Shown: positions 1 to 7,938, counted from the stretch's first letter. The stretch is DNA of 13,716 bases from Bacillota bacterium (GCA_023387245.1 JAEWIH010000064.1:1-13716), one strand, 5' to 3'. Notes: a model not told the origin generated them from the letters alone. A program made the numbers and translations.

Positions 1-187
1 CTCCATATTTAGCTAACTGTAACTTTTGAGCAATTTCTTCAACCATAAAATAAGAACGAGAACTAGCAATAACCAATTTATAGCCACGTTGCTGAGCATC
101 AATCAATCCTCTAGTCGTCCTTTCTAATAATTGTTTTTTATTAGTCAATAACGTTCCATCTAAATCACAAATAATTCCTTTTATCAT
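1..187 (-). CDS. HAD-superfamily hydrolase, Cof type (N-terminal part only)
   Basis: The ATG is at 187 and the gene runs off the left edge after 62 codons. The protein opens MIKGIICDLDGTLLTNKK. This is HAD motif I (DLDGT, residues 8-12), whose first Asp is the phosphoryl-accepting nucleophile and whose second Asp is the usual acid/base. The following stretch, with GYKLVIASSRS near residues 38-48, matches motif II, where the Ser binds phosphate. This spacing is typical of Cof/YidA-type sugar or nucleotide phosphatases with a C2 cap, but the cap and motif IV are outside the window, so the substrate is unknown. The start codon overlaps the TGA of the upstream lipid kinase (ATGA, 184-187), indicating translational coupling and one operon. 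Confidence 0.85.
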   Translation of the reverse strand, partial: MIKGIICDLDGTLLTNKKQLLERTTRGLIDAQQRGYKLVIASSRSYFMVEEIAQKLQLAKYG

Positions 188-1047
188 AAAATAAACTTTA
201 CCCCTTTAGGAACAACTTTTACATCAACATCTTTCATTTTATACAACTCACCATCTAAAGCCATCAGTATCGGTTTCTTGTTTTCTATTTTAAAACTTTT
301 AGCTTGATAATAAACAACTTGTTTTAAACCTAAATGTTGGCCTTTTTTATATTTAGGCATTAATTTTAAAATATCGAAATAATTAAGCTTTTTAACAATG
401 CATAAATCAAGCATCCCATCATCAATTCTCGCATTAGGAGCCGGCATAAAAGTACTACCATAAAATTTACCATTATTAATCGCCATTAAAAATATTTCAT
501 AAGATTGATTATCAATCGTAACAAAAGTCGAACTTATATCTTTTAAAGCCATAAAAACAGAATAATTATAAGCTCGTTTTCGATTTTTAAAACGGCTTCG
601 ATATTTATCATACGCAACCATTACTCTAGTATCAAATCCTAGCCCAAACGAATTAATAAATTTTATTTCATTAGCTTCTCCATAATCGATATAGCTCTCT
701 TTACTAGACAAAATGTGTTTTATTGCTGAAACTAACGTGTCTTTATGATTAATATTCATCTTTAAAAAATCATTACCAGATCCTAAAGGCAGTGCTGCTA
801 AAATATTATTTTCTAAATCCATCGCATTTAAAACTTCATGAATAGTCCCATCACCACCACAAGCAACTAAACATACTCTTTGTTGTTGATATTGTTTAAT
901 AATTTCATAAATATGATATTTATATTCTGATAGCACTAAATCATAATCAATATCTTTTTGAGTTTTTTTTATAATATTTAAAGCATCAACTACTCTTTGA
1001 TAATCTCCATTGCCACTACTTGGATTGATAATAAAAATATATTTCAC
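184..1047 (-). CDS. Diacylglycerol kinase-family lipid kinase (DagK/YegS-like)
   Basis: This is a soluble or membrane-associated lipid kinase that would phosphorylate diacylglycerol or a related lipid with ATP, returning it to phospholipid synthesis. The DAGK catalytic signatures are intact: NPSSGNG at residues 8-14, GGDGT at 64-68 (nucleotide binding) and PLGSGNDF at 87-94. The C-terminal half (GFDTRV, FMPAPNARIDDGMLDL, LDGE) is the usual lipid-binding beta-sandwich. I chose the GTG at 1047 because GGAG lies 8 nt upstream and because the only more upstream in-frame candidate, TTG at 1098, lies inside the promoter. This gives 287 residues, normal for the family. It is first in a two-gene unit with the HAD hydrolase, overlapping by 4 nt. 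The TGA stop is followed directly by an in-frame TAA. The exact lipid substrate cannot be read from sequence. Confidence 0.9.
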   Translation of the reverse strand: MKYIFIINPSSGNGDYQRVVDALNIIKKTQKDIDYDLVLSEYKYHIYEIIKQYQQQRVCLVACGGDGTIHEVLNAMDLENNILAALPLGSGNDFLKMNINHKDTLVSAIKHILSSKESYIDYGEANEIKFINSFGLGFDTRVMVAYDKYRSRFKNRKRAYNYSVFMALKDISSTFVTIDNQSYEIFLMAINNGKFYGSTFMPAPNARIDDGMLDLCIVKKLNYFDILKLMPKYKKGQHLGLKQVVYYQAKSFKIENKKPILMALDGELYKMKDVDVKVVPKGVKFIL

Positions 1048-1069
1048 AGATTTTTCTCCATTCAGTAAT

Positions 1070-1098
1070 ATTATATCTTTTTTGACTTGAATTATCAA
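1070..1098 (-). promoter_or_regulatory. Sigma-A promoter for lipid kinase-HAD operon
   Basis: Read on the minus strand, TTGATA (1098-1093) and TATAAT (1075-1070) are separated by exactly 17 bp. Transcription would start near 1063, leaving a leader of about 16 nt that still contains the GGAG ribosome site (1059-1056) for the GTG start at 1047. The elements interleave with those of the rpmB promoter on the other strand. Confidence 0.8.
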
Positions 1099-1110
1099 TT
1101 AATATATGAT
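1082..1110 (+). promoter_or_regulatory. Sigma-A promoter for rpmB
   Basis: TTGACT (1082-1087) and TATGAT (1105-1110) are separated by 17 bp, with a predicted start near 1117 and a leader of about 30 nt to the rpmB ATG. The -35 lies in the spacer of the divergent lipid-kinase promoter, and that promoter's -35 lies in this spacer. An inverted repeat TTATCA...TGATAA (1092-1097 / 1107-1112) overlaps this -10. Confidence 0.8.
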
Positions 1111-1146
1111 AACATGGTATAGCAAATCAGAAAGGTGGAACGAATA

Positions 1147-1335
1147 ATGTCAAGAGTATGTGCCATATCCGGCAAAAGAGCTATGTCGGGAAATCGACGC
1201 TCACACTCATTACGTGCTACACGTCGTAAATGGAACGTTAATTTGCAAAATGCAACAATCATTGTTGATGGTCGTCCACAACGTGTTAGAGTCGCAGCTC
1301 GCGAATTGAAAAAATTAAAAGCAAGCGTAGCATAA
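1147..1335 (+). CDS. rpmB: 50S ribosomal protein L28
   Basis: L28 is a component of the large ribosomal subunit. The 62-residue product starts [21 protein letters not shown] and ends with a basic KKLKAS tail. Length and motifs (C-x-I-[ST]-G-[KR], GN-x-RSHS near 15-21, RR-x-[13 protein letters not shown]-x-AR-x-LK) match Bacillus-type L28. Only one Cys (Cys5) is present, so it is the zinc-free form without the two CxxC pairs. I chose ATG 1147 because GGTGG sits just upstream at 1134-1138; the GTG at 1135 lies within that ribosome site. It is the only plus-strand gene here, monocistronic, with its own promoter and terminator. Confidence 0.96.
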   Translation: MSRVCAISGKRAMSGNRRSHSLRATRRKWNVNLQNATIIVDGRPQRVRVAARELKKLKASVA

Positions 1336-1365
1336 TGAGTATATAAACAACTATTGTTGGAATTT

Positions 1366-1387
1366 AGCGGATAATCCGCTTTTTTTT
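1366..1387 (+). terminator. Intrinsic terminator of rpmB
   Basis: AGCGGA (1366-1371) and TCCGCT (1375-1380) form a 6-bp stem with a TAA loop. The stem runs into eight consecutive T (1380-1387), 30 nt after the rpmB stop. This is a standard rho-independent terminator on the plus strand. Confidence 0.88.
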
Positions 1388-1393
1388 ATAAAC

Positions 1394-1417
1394 AAAATCC
1401 GGGAAAACCCGGATTTT
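1394..1417 (-). terminator. Hairpin terminator of the opp operon
   Basis: A perfect 10-bp stem, AAAATCCGGG (1394-1403) with CCCGGATTTT (1408-1417), has a 4-nt loop. On the minus strand it begins within the oppF TAA (1416-1418) and is followed by TTTTGTTTATA, so it fits as the operon terminator. Its symmetry means it may also back up rpmB termination on the plus strand. Confidence 0.8.
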
Positions 1418-2350
1418 ATAAATTAAATTCTTTTTTATAATTTGTGATTTCTTCTTCATTACCATAAACAAAATGTCCAGGTATAAGCTCATGCATCGAC
1501 GGTTTATTAACACTATAATCATGTTCACTACCATCATAAGTAACAAGCACTTTGTTTTTCTCTAACTGAGGATCAGGTAAAGGAATAGCTGATAATAAAG
1601 AACGAGTATAAGGATGAATCGGATGTTTAAACAATTCTTCCGCACTAGCTAATTCAACAATAACCCCCTGATGAATAACCGCAATTCTATCAGAAATAAA
1701 ACGAACTACAGATAAATCGTGAGCAATAAAAATAACAGTCAAGTTTTTTTCAACCTGGAATTTTTTAATCAAATTTAATACTTGGGCCCGAATCGAAACA
1801 TCTAAGGCCGAAATCGGCTCATCAGCAATCAATAACTCAGGTTCCATAATCATTGCCCGCGCAATCCCGATTCTTTGACGCTGACCACCCGAAAATTCAT
1901 GCGGATAACGAGAAGCATGCTCTTCTAACAATCCAACTGAAGATAAAGCATTTAAAACTTTATTTTTACGATCTTGTTCATCATTATATAACTTAAAATT
2001 ATATAATCCTTCAGAAATAATATAATCAATCGTCGCTCTTTCATTTAAAGAAGCAGCCGGATCTTGAAATACCATCTGAATTTTTCTAACAACTTCACGA
2101 TCTAGTTCTTTAGAAATTTTTCCACTAATTTTTTTATCATTAAAAATAATTTCACCATTAGAAACTGGATTAATCCGATTAATCGCCCGTCCAATAGTCG
2201 TCTTACCAGAACCACTCTCACCAACTAAAGCCAAAGTCTCGCCTTCATAAACATCAAATGAAACACCACGAACAGCCTTAAACACTTTTTTACCAGTACC
2301 AAAAGAAACCTCTAATCACGAACACTTAAAACTACTTTTTTATCATTCAT
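1416..2350 (-). CDS. oppF: Oligopeptide ABC transporter ATP-binding protein OppF/AmiF (5' frameshift)
   Basis: This is the second cytoplasmic ATPase of the importer, pairing with OppD to power peptide uptake. From the intact frame (GTG at 2285) the ABC core is complete: Walker [10 protein letters not shown]-loop VFQDP, signature SGGQRQR, Walker B LLIADEP and H-loop HDLSV, followed by the C-terminal HPYTRSLL segment. The natural start is ATG 2350, with AAGGAGG at 2361-2367 and a 2-nt gap after oppD. That frame reads [12 protein letters not shown] and then hits TAG at 2314-2312. Adding one T at 2314/2315 gives ...[20 protein letters not shown], the expected N-terminus, and a 311-residue protein of normal length. 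As written, either a 12-residue peptide is made or a product lacking the first beta strand and A-loop starts at GTG 2285, which has no ribosome site. The cause is a recent mutation or a sequencing error. Confidence 0.88.
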
Positions 2351-2352
2351 AA

Positions 2353-3408
2353 TTATTGTTCCTCCTTGTGATGAATTTTAACTAATCTTTCATGTAACTC
2401 AGTAATAGCTAATGGAGGCTCAACTTTAGGAGCACGTGGATCTAGTAACCAAGTTTTAGCATAATGAGTATCCGATACTTTAAATATCGGTGGTTCTTGT
2501 TCTAAATCAATTTGCATCGCATAACGATTTCTAGGAGCAAAAGCATCACCAATTATTTCTTCAAATAATGATGGAGGAGTACCAGGAATCGCATATAAAT
2601 CTTCACCCTTAATACCTAATTGAGGCAAAGAAGACAGTAAGCCCCAAGTATAAGGATGTTTAGGATTATAAAATATTTCATCAACTAAACCATATTCTAT
2701 AATTTGACCAGCATACATAACCGCTACTCTATCAGCAACATTAGCAACTACACCTAAATCATGAGTTATGTAAACAACAGTAAAACCAAACTCTTTAGAT
2801 AAAGAATTAATCAATTCAATAATTTGGGCTTGTATAGTAACATCTAAAGCTGTTGTCGGCTCATCACAAATTAAAATTTTAGGTTTACAAGCCAAAGCAA
2901 TCGCAATAACAATTCTTTGACGCATACCACCAGAATATTGAAAAGGATAATCATTAAAACGCTTTTCAGCATTATTAATACCAACTCTTTCCATTAAAGA
3001 AATCGCCGTTTTTCTAGCCTCAGCATGACTTAACTTTTGGTGTTTTTCAATAACTTCTGTTATTTGTTTACCAATAGTTATTACTGGATTTAGCGATGTC
3101 ATCGGATCTTGAAATACTGTAGCAATTTTACTACCACGAATTTTTTCCCATTGAGCATTAGTTTTAAACTCTAATAAATTTTGACCTTCAAACAAAATTT
3201 CACCATTCGTCACTTCACCATTTTCTTCTAACATACCCATAAAAGTTTTAGTAAAAACTGATTTACCAGAACCACTTTCACCAACAATCGCCAAAGTTTC
3301 ACCTTCATATAATTCTAAAGAGACATTTCTAATCGCTGTTAAAGTACGCTCACGCACCTTAAATTTAACAACAACATCTTTAGCAGTTAATATAATATTT
3401 TTTTCCAT
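2353..3408 (-). CDS. oppD: Oligopeptide ABC transporter ATP-binding protein OppD/AmiE
   Basis: This cytoplasmic ATPase subunit of the peptide importer has 351 residues, close to streptococcal AmiE. All ABC motifs are present: Walker A GESGSGKS (43-50), Q-loop VFQDP (98-102), signature SGGMRQR (159-165), Walker B ILICDEP (178-184) and switch His216 in THDL. The C-terminal oligopeptide-transporter extension follows (HPYTWGLLSSLP near 251-262, then PGTPPSL). The FAPRNRYAM segment has none of the cysteines that form an Fe-S site in many OppD/DppD proteins. ATG 3408 is preceded by a weak GGTG and lies 3 nt after the oppC stop, so translation is probably coupled. It is fourth in oppABCDF. Confidence 0.95.
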   Translation of the reverse strand: MEKNIILTAKDVVVKFKVRERTLTAIRNVSLELYEGETLAIVGESGSGKSVFTKTFMGMLEENGEVTNGEILFEGQNLLEFKTNAQWEKIRGSKIATVFQDPMTSLNPVITIGKQITEVIEKHQKLSHAEARKTAISLMERVGINNAEKRFNDYPFQYSGGMRQRIVIAIALACKPKILICDEPTTALDVTIQAQIIELINSLSKEFGFTVVYITHDLGVVANVADRVAVMYAGQIIEYGLVDEIFYNPKHPYTWGLLSSLPQLGIKGEDLYAIPGTPPSLFEEIIGDAFAPRNRYAMQIDLEQEPPIFKVSDTHYAKTWLLDPRAPKVEPPLAITELHERLVKIHHKEEQ

Positions 3409-3411
3409 AAA

Positions 3412-4329
3412 CTACACCATATGCGTCTTTGGATCTGAAGCATCAGCCAAAGTTTGCCCCACTATATATAAACTAACCGAAACTAAAGCAGAAACAATTA
3501 CAGGAATCCAAAATAAAGTCGGTTGCGATGTCATATGAACAGAATAATCTTGAATCATTCTTCCCAAAGAAGGTTCGCTTTGATTAATACCAATACCAAT
3601 ATAAGACAAAAATACTTCCAAAGAAATAAATGCCGGCACATCTCGAGAAACACTAGTAACAATAATACTAATTAAAAATGGCAAAATATTATGTAAAATA
3701 ACTTTATGCATCGGTGTACCTAAACATCTAGAAGCCAGATTATATTCACGATCACGAATAATCATAACTTGAATCCGAATAAAATAAGCGGTACCTAACC
3801 AAGAAGTAACGCATAAACAAAAAATTAACTGAGCCACACCTTGTCCTAAAACATATAATAAAACTAAAACTAACAAAGTAAATGGAACATTAGCCACGAT
3901 ATTATAAATCTCTAACATAACTAAATCCATTTTTTTCGAATAACCCCAAAAAGCACCAACTACAACACCTAAAGTAGTCGAAATTAATGTAGCAGTCATC
4001 GCCACAAACAAACTTGTCCTAGTACCAGCCCAAACACTATCAAATAAATCTCTACCAATGTTATCTGTACCAAAAAAATGTTGAGCTGATGGCGGTAAAT
4101 ACCACATTGTCCGATCATTAATATAAGGAGTAACACTATGATCATAACCCGAAATTAGCGGTTGAATAAAGGCAGTCAATACAATAATCCCAGAAATTAT
4201 TAACATTAAAATCGCTACTTTAGACGAAAAGAAACACTTAAACACTGACTTCCAATATGAATAATGAGGACTAGTAATTTTTTCACTATCTTCATTATGC
4301 ACACCAATTAATTTAAATTTATCATCCAT
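3412..4329 (-). CDS. oppC: Oligopeptide ABC transporter permease OppC/AmiD
   Basis: This inner-membrane permease forms the translocation channel with OppB. It has 305 residues, with a first membrane helix near 38-60, an external loop containing HFFGTDNIGRDLF (84-96), which is a hallmark of OppC/DppC, and a five-helix BPD_transp_1 core from about 104 onward. The cytoplasmic coupling (EAA) loop is near 196-217 (YNLASRCLGTPMHKVILHNI). The ATG at 4329 overlaps the oppB stop by one base (TAATG), with AAAGGAG about 12 nt upstream, so the permease pair is translationally coupled. The stop is TAG. No anomalies were seen. Confidence 0.94.
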   Translation of the reverse strand: MDDKFKLIGVHNEDSEKITSPHYSYWKSVFKCFFSSKVAILMLIISGIIVLTAFIQPLISGYDHSVTPYINDRTMWYLPPSAQHFFGTDNIGRDLFDSVWAGTRTSLFVAMTATLISTTLGVVVGAFWGYSKKMDLVMLEIYNIVANVPFTLLVLVLLYVLGQGVAQLIFCLCVTSWLGTAYFIRIQVMIIRDREYNLASRCLGTPMHKVILHNILPFLISIIVTSVSRDVPAFISLEVFLSYIGIGINQSEPSLGRMIQDYSVHMTSQPTLFWIPVIVSALVSVSLYIVGQTLADASDPKTHMV

Positions 4330-5813
4330 TATCGTGCATCTCCTTTCGCATTTAATTGAATTCTAGGATCGACCGCAATCATTAAAATATCACCTAACAA
4401 TAAAGAAATAATTGACAAACTAGTAAATATAAATGTTAAAGCAATAACCATTGAATTATTATGTTGACTTATAGCATCTGGAAACATTTTACCCATTCCT
4501 GGAATAGCAAACATTGTCTCAGTAATAACCGAACCACTAATAGCTAAAATAATTGAAGCTGGAAAACCATTCGCAAATGGAATAATCGCATTTCTAAAAA
4601 CGTGTCTAGAAAAAATTTCTTTCTCACTCAAACCTTTAGCTCGCGCAAACTTAACATAATCAGAATTAGACTGATCAATCATGTAACGTCTAATCCAGAT
4701 CATTAAACCAGCAGTACCTAATAAACCTAAAATAAAAACCGGTAAAACGAAAGATCTTATATCACTAAAGCCATATAGAGGAAACTTATCAGGTAATCCA
4801 AATAAACTATTACCAATATCTTTAATAAAGAAAATAAAAGCTAAAGACGGTACCGCAATCAAAATATTAATATAAGTAATCCCGATTTTATCAAATAATT
4901 TACCCTTTGAACGCGCCATTAATATACCAGCCGGAATAGCAATCATATAAGAAACTAATAACGACAAAATATTAAACATAAAAGAAACGCCTAACATCGA
5001 AGGACTAGTATAGTTATTAATCGTATCGGCATAATTATCAACAAATTTATTACGATCTAATTTATCTAATAAAGAAGTTAATTTATACTTAGCACTATGT
5101 AAATTATTCGCTGCTTCATATACATTGCCCGTTGGGAATGTAGTCGGCTTAATATCTAATTCACCTTGGCCCATACCTATAACATCTAAAACCGGTACAC
5201 CTTGAAAAGCTGGAAACGAAACACCTAAATTTAATTTAATAAAATTTTGATGAATAAAAGGAAAATTACCATCTACATATAATAAATATTTATGTTTACA
5301 ACCAGAACACATAACCGCAGGCATACCATTATGATCACTACCAATATAAACACTACGATTCATATCTAAATTATCCATGTCATAAACATTATTAGGGTGA
5401 TCGATTTGAATCAAACGTTGATAAAATCCTAAAACTAATTCTAATGGATTATAATCACGAGTAGCATAAAAATAACCTTGACTATTTTTATTAACAGTAT
5501 AACCTTTATTTGATAATGATTGTGCCAAAGATTCAGCCTCACTTGAATTCGCTTTCGCACAATCACGCGGTTTATCAGATAGTTTACACATCTCATTTTG
5601 AGTTACATAATCTAAATAACCTAAATCTTCATAGCGAACATTCATATAATCCGTCAATAAATCGGGATTATTCGCTAATTTATTTAAAGTTGTATCCATA
5701 TCAAAAACACGATCTTTAGGAATCGCCAAATAAACCAGCGACATCACTATTGTCATAAGTATAAAAATGGAAACGAAGGAACGAATTACACGCCCTAAAA
5801 TATATCTTTTCAT
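4329..5813 (-). CDS. oppB: Oligopeptide ABC transporter permease OppB/AmiC with large extracellular domain
   Basis: This is the second channel-forming permease. At 494 residues it is much longer than classical OppB (about 306) but matches streptococcal AmiC. After the first helix (about 11-30) comes an external insertion of some 240 residues, before the BPD_transp_1 core (helices from about 275 to 482) with its EAA loop at 386-412 (FARAKGLSEKEIFSRHVFRN). The insertion carries four cysteines, Cys76, Cys85, Cys169 and Cys172 (CSGCKHK), which I do not recall in the streptococcal protein and which could form disulfides. The start is ATG 5813 with AGGAGG at 5822-5827. It follows oppA after a 90-nt gap holding a large palindrome and overlaps oppC by one base. 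Confidence 0.94.
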   Translation of the reverse strand: MKRYILGRVIRSFVSIFILMTIVMSLVYLAIPKDRVFDMDTTLNKLANNPDLLTDYMNVRYEDLGYLDYVTQNEMCKLSDKPRDCAKANSSEAESLAQSLSNKGYTVNKNSQGYFYATRDYNPLELVLGFYQRLIQIDHPNNVYDMDNLDMNRSVYIGSDHNGMPAVMCSGCKHKYLLYVDGNFPFIHQNFIKLNLGVSFPAFQGVPVLDVIGMGQGELDIKPTTFPTGNVYEAANNLHSAKYKLTSLLDKLDRNKFVDNYADTINNYTSPSMLGVSFMFNILSLLVSYMIAIPAGILMARSKGKLFDKIGITYINILIAVPSLAFIFFIKDIGNSLFGLPDKFPLYGFSDIRSFVLPVFILGLLGTAGLMIWIRRYMIDQSNSDYVKFARAKGLSEKEIFSRHVFRNAIIPFANGFPASIILAISGSVITETMFAIPGMGKMFPDAISQHNNSMVIALTFIFTSLSIISLLLGDILMIAVDPRIQLNAKGDAR

Positions 5814-5840
5814 AGTGAACGCCTCCTAACATATCACAAC

Positions 5841-5876
5841 GGCATAATAAGTGGTCATATGACCACTTATTTAGCC
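5841..5876 (-). promoter_or_regulatory. Perfect palindrome / stem-loop between oppA and oppB
   Basis: AATAAGTGGTCAT (5846-5858) is followed directly by its exact reverse complement (5859-5871), a 26-bp perfect palindrome. GGC (5841-5843) and GCC (5874-5876) extend the stem beyond two mismatched pairs. As RNA it folds into a long hairpin 28 nt after the oppA stop and just before the oppB ribosome site. No U-run follows, so it is more likely an mRNA-stabilising or processing hairpin that raises OppA over the membrane subunits than a full terminator. A DNA operator is the alternative. Confidence 0.7.
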
Positions 5877-5903
5877 TTTTAATTTTAATTCTTAAAACAA
5901 AGC

Positions 5904-7883
5904 TTATTGTTGAGCTTGTTTTTCATTTGTCCATTTTTGGAACGCTTCAGCATATTGTGTCTTGGTAACAATATCTTCTTGTAAACTTGAATACTTATAT
6001 TTTTGAACAGCAGTACCAACAGCACCTCTAGGACCAGAGAACGGTACAGCTCTTGTTACTAAATAGCCACGAGCTTTCATTTGGAATGGCAAATATAAAG
6101 CTTCTGCTAATAAGAACGCTTCAGCTTCAGCATATAATTGATAACGTTTATCTAAGTCTTTCAATTCTTTATCTGCAGCTTGAATCATTTCAGTATACTT
6201 AACAAAACCTAATTTATTCAAAATTTCATCATTCTTAGCATCTTGACCTAATCCTACTAATCCCATGTTTTGTAACATAGCACCATTATTAGCTGAATAA
6301 ATATCAGCAAATGTCTTAGGATCTGAATAGTCTGGACCCCAACCAGAGAATGTATTTATATCATAATCTCTCTTAGCAGCATCTGGTTCACGGAATAAGT
6401 TTTGAGTAATTTCATCTTTAGTTTTATTAATTAAATCAATAATAATTTGTCCATTTGTATTTTTTTCAACCGAAGCTTTAAATGAACGAGCACGATTTAA
6501 ATATACTTCACTATCATTAGAAATAACTGGCATATCTAAAATAACCGGGAACACAATTCCATCTTTTTTAGCTAATTCAATTTCAGCTAAAGCAGCTTCA
6601 CTACTCAAGAATGGATCTGTACCATAAGCCAACGAAACATCTTTACCAACTAATTTAGAATAAGCGGCACTTACTAATCGTTCATAAGATTCACCTTTGC
6701 TATTGAATACTATTTCATCAAAAGTATTCAAGTTAACAACCATATCCTTAGCAACATCAAGTGCCGTTGATTGAGAAATATAAGCAACACGATCAATCGC
6801 ATGTTGTAAAGCTAAACGGAAATGTTTGTTATGTTTAGCAGCTTCTGCTTGTGCTAATTGTTTAGCATTTTTATTAGTCCAATTAGTAGCAACCCGATTA
6901 AAGTTTAACTGTGTACCATATGTAGTTGAATTTGGCGGAGTAACGATATAATTGTCTTTATATTTTGTCTTATATTTATCAAAATCACTCCAGCTTGGTA
7001 CTAGAGCACTTGAGAAATAAGCACCAGACTCAAAACCTTTAATTTGTGAATAAGGATCTTTACCATCACTATAAACTAATGTAAATGTATTAAAATGAAC
7101 ATTGTCTTTATCCCAGTAAGTCGGATTTTTCTTATAAGCTATTTTAGACTTAGAATCTAAAGCAGTTAAAACGAAAATACCATTATATAAAATAGAATCA
7201 GGTTGTACAGCCCCAAAACCACACTCATTCTTATTAGGAGCACCTAATTTACAACCAGAACCTTTACCTTCCAAAAACTCTTTGTTAATCGGTTGTAAAA
7301 TAGTATACAATGTCATCGATTTAAAATAAGGAGCAGGTTCAGTCAAAGTATAAACTAAAGTATAATCATCTGTAGCTTTTACACCAACTTTATCAAAACT
7401 AACTTCACCCTTAGTATATTTATCAAGATTTACAATTAAACTTTGAACTAACCATAAAGTATCAGATTTAAAATCCGTAGCATGTTGTAAACCAGTAACA
7501 AAGTCTTGAGCTTTCAACTCAGCATACTCTTCACCAGTAGATGTTACCCATTTAACACCTTTACGAATTTTAAATGTATGAGTTAATCCATCTTCACTAG
7601 CTTCATGAGACTCAGCCAAAGCCGGAACAATATTACCTAATCGATCATTTTCAAATAGTGTATCAACTAAATTAGTAGTTACGTTAGTATCAGTATCGTG
7701 CCCTGTAACAACATAGTCCAAAGTATGTGGATCTTCTCCATAAGAAGTAGTAGCATTAACTTCTGGTAATCCCTCTAAACTAGTCCCAGCTTTTCCGGTT
7801 TTAGTAGAACTGCCACCACCAGAACAAGCAACCAATGAAAATGTCAACGCACCAAGTAATAACTTAGAAACAATTTTTTTCAT
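5904..7883 (-). CDS. oppA: Oligopeptide-binding lipoprotein OppA/AmiA
   Basis: This extracellular peptide-binding lipoprotein (SBP_bac_5 family) delivers peptides to OppBCDF. I chose ATG 7883 because AAGGGGGAAG precedes it and because a further upstream start at 7943 would lie inside the promoter. The 659-residue product has a lipoprotein signal (KK, hydrophobic core, LVAC) with Cys20 as the lipid-modified residue, then a Gly/Ser-rich linker. The mature part keeps family landmarks such as LAESHEASEDGLTHTFKIRKGVKW and, near the C-terminus, SGWGPDYSDPKTF. Length and these motifs resemble streptococcal AmiA/AliA. Cys211 and Cys221 in a loop are a possible disulfide. It is first in the operon with its own promoter and a hairpin behind it, as expected for the most abundant subunit. 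Confidence 0.94.
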   Translation of the reverse strand: MKKIVSKLLLGALTFSLVACSGGGSSTKTGKAGTSLEGLPEVNATTSYGEDPHTLDYVVTGHDTDTNVTTNLVDTLFENDRLGNIVPALAESHEASEDGLTHTFKIRKGVKWVTSTGEEYAELKAQDFVTGLQHATDFKSDTLWLVQSLIVNLDKYTKGEVSFDKVGVKATDDYTLVYTLTEPAPYFKSMTLYTILQPINKEFLEGKGSGCKLGAPNKNECGFGAVQPDSILYNGIFVLTALDSKSKIAYKKNPTYWDKDNVHFNTFTLVYSDGKDPYSQIKGFESGAYFSSALVPSWSDFDKYKTKYKDNYIVTPPNSTTYGTQLNFNRVATNWTNKNAKQLAQAEAAKHNKHFRLALQHAIDRVAYISQSTALDVAKDMVVNLNTFDEIVFNSKGESYERLVSAAYSKLVGKDVSLAYGTDPFLSSEAALAEIELAKKDGIVFPVILDMPVISNDSEVYLNRARSFKASVEKNTNGQIIIDLINKTKDEITQNLFREPDAAKRDYDINTFSGWGPDYSDPKTFADIYSANNGAMLQNMGLVGLGQDAKNDEILNKLGFVKYTEMIQAADKELKDLDKRYQLYAEAEAFLLAEALYLPFQMKARGYLVTRAVPFSGPRGAVGTAVQKYKYSSLQEDIVTKTQYAEAFQKWTNEKQAQQ

Positions 7884-7916
7884 TTTTCTTCCCCCTTTAC
7901 ATTTTTTCTTAATGTA

Positions 7917-7938
7917 ATGGTTGTATTTTATCAACCAT
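7917..7938. repeat. Inverted repeat framing the oppA -10
   Basis: ATGGTTG (7917-7923) and CAACCAT (7932-7938) are exact reverse complements with an 8-bp spacer that contains the -10 hexamer (7925-7930). The position suggests an operator for a dimeric regulator; the regulator is not identifiable here. Confidence 0.5.

Noticed and set aside
1364..1546. Short minus-strand frame overlapping the end of oppF
   Set aside because: It runs through the oppF C-terminus in another frame and through the opp and rpmB terminators; no start signal.
2285..2350. Programmed -1 frameshift to make OppF
   Set aside because: The A-run near the start leads to a TGA in the new frame, and the only usable window has no slippery heptamer or downstream structure that I can see.
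5510..5719. Open frame on the plus strand within oppB
   Set aside because: Antisense to a clear OppB domain, no ribosome site and no recognisable protein features.
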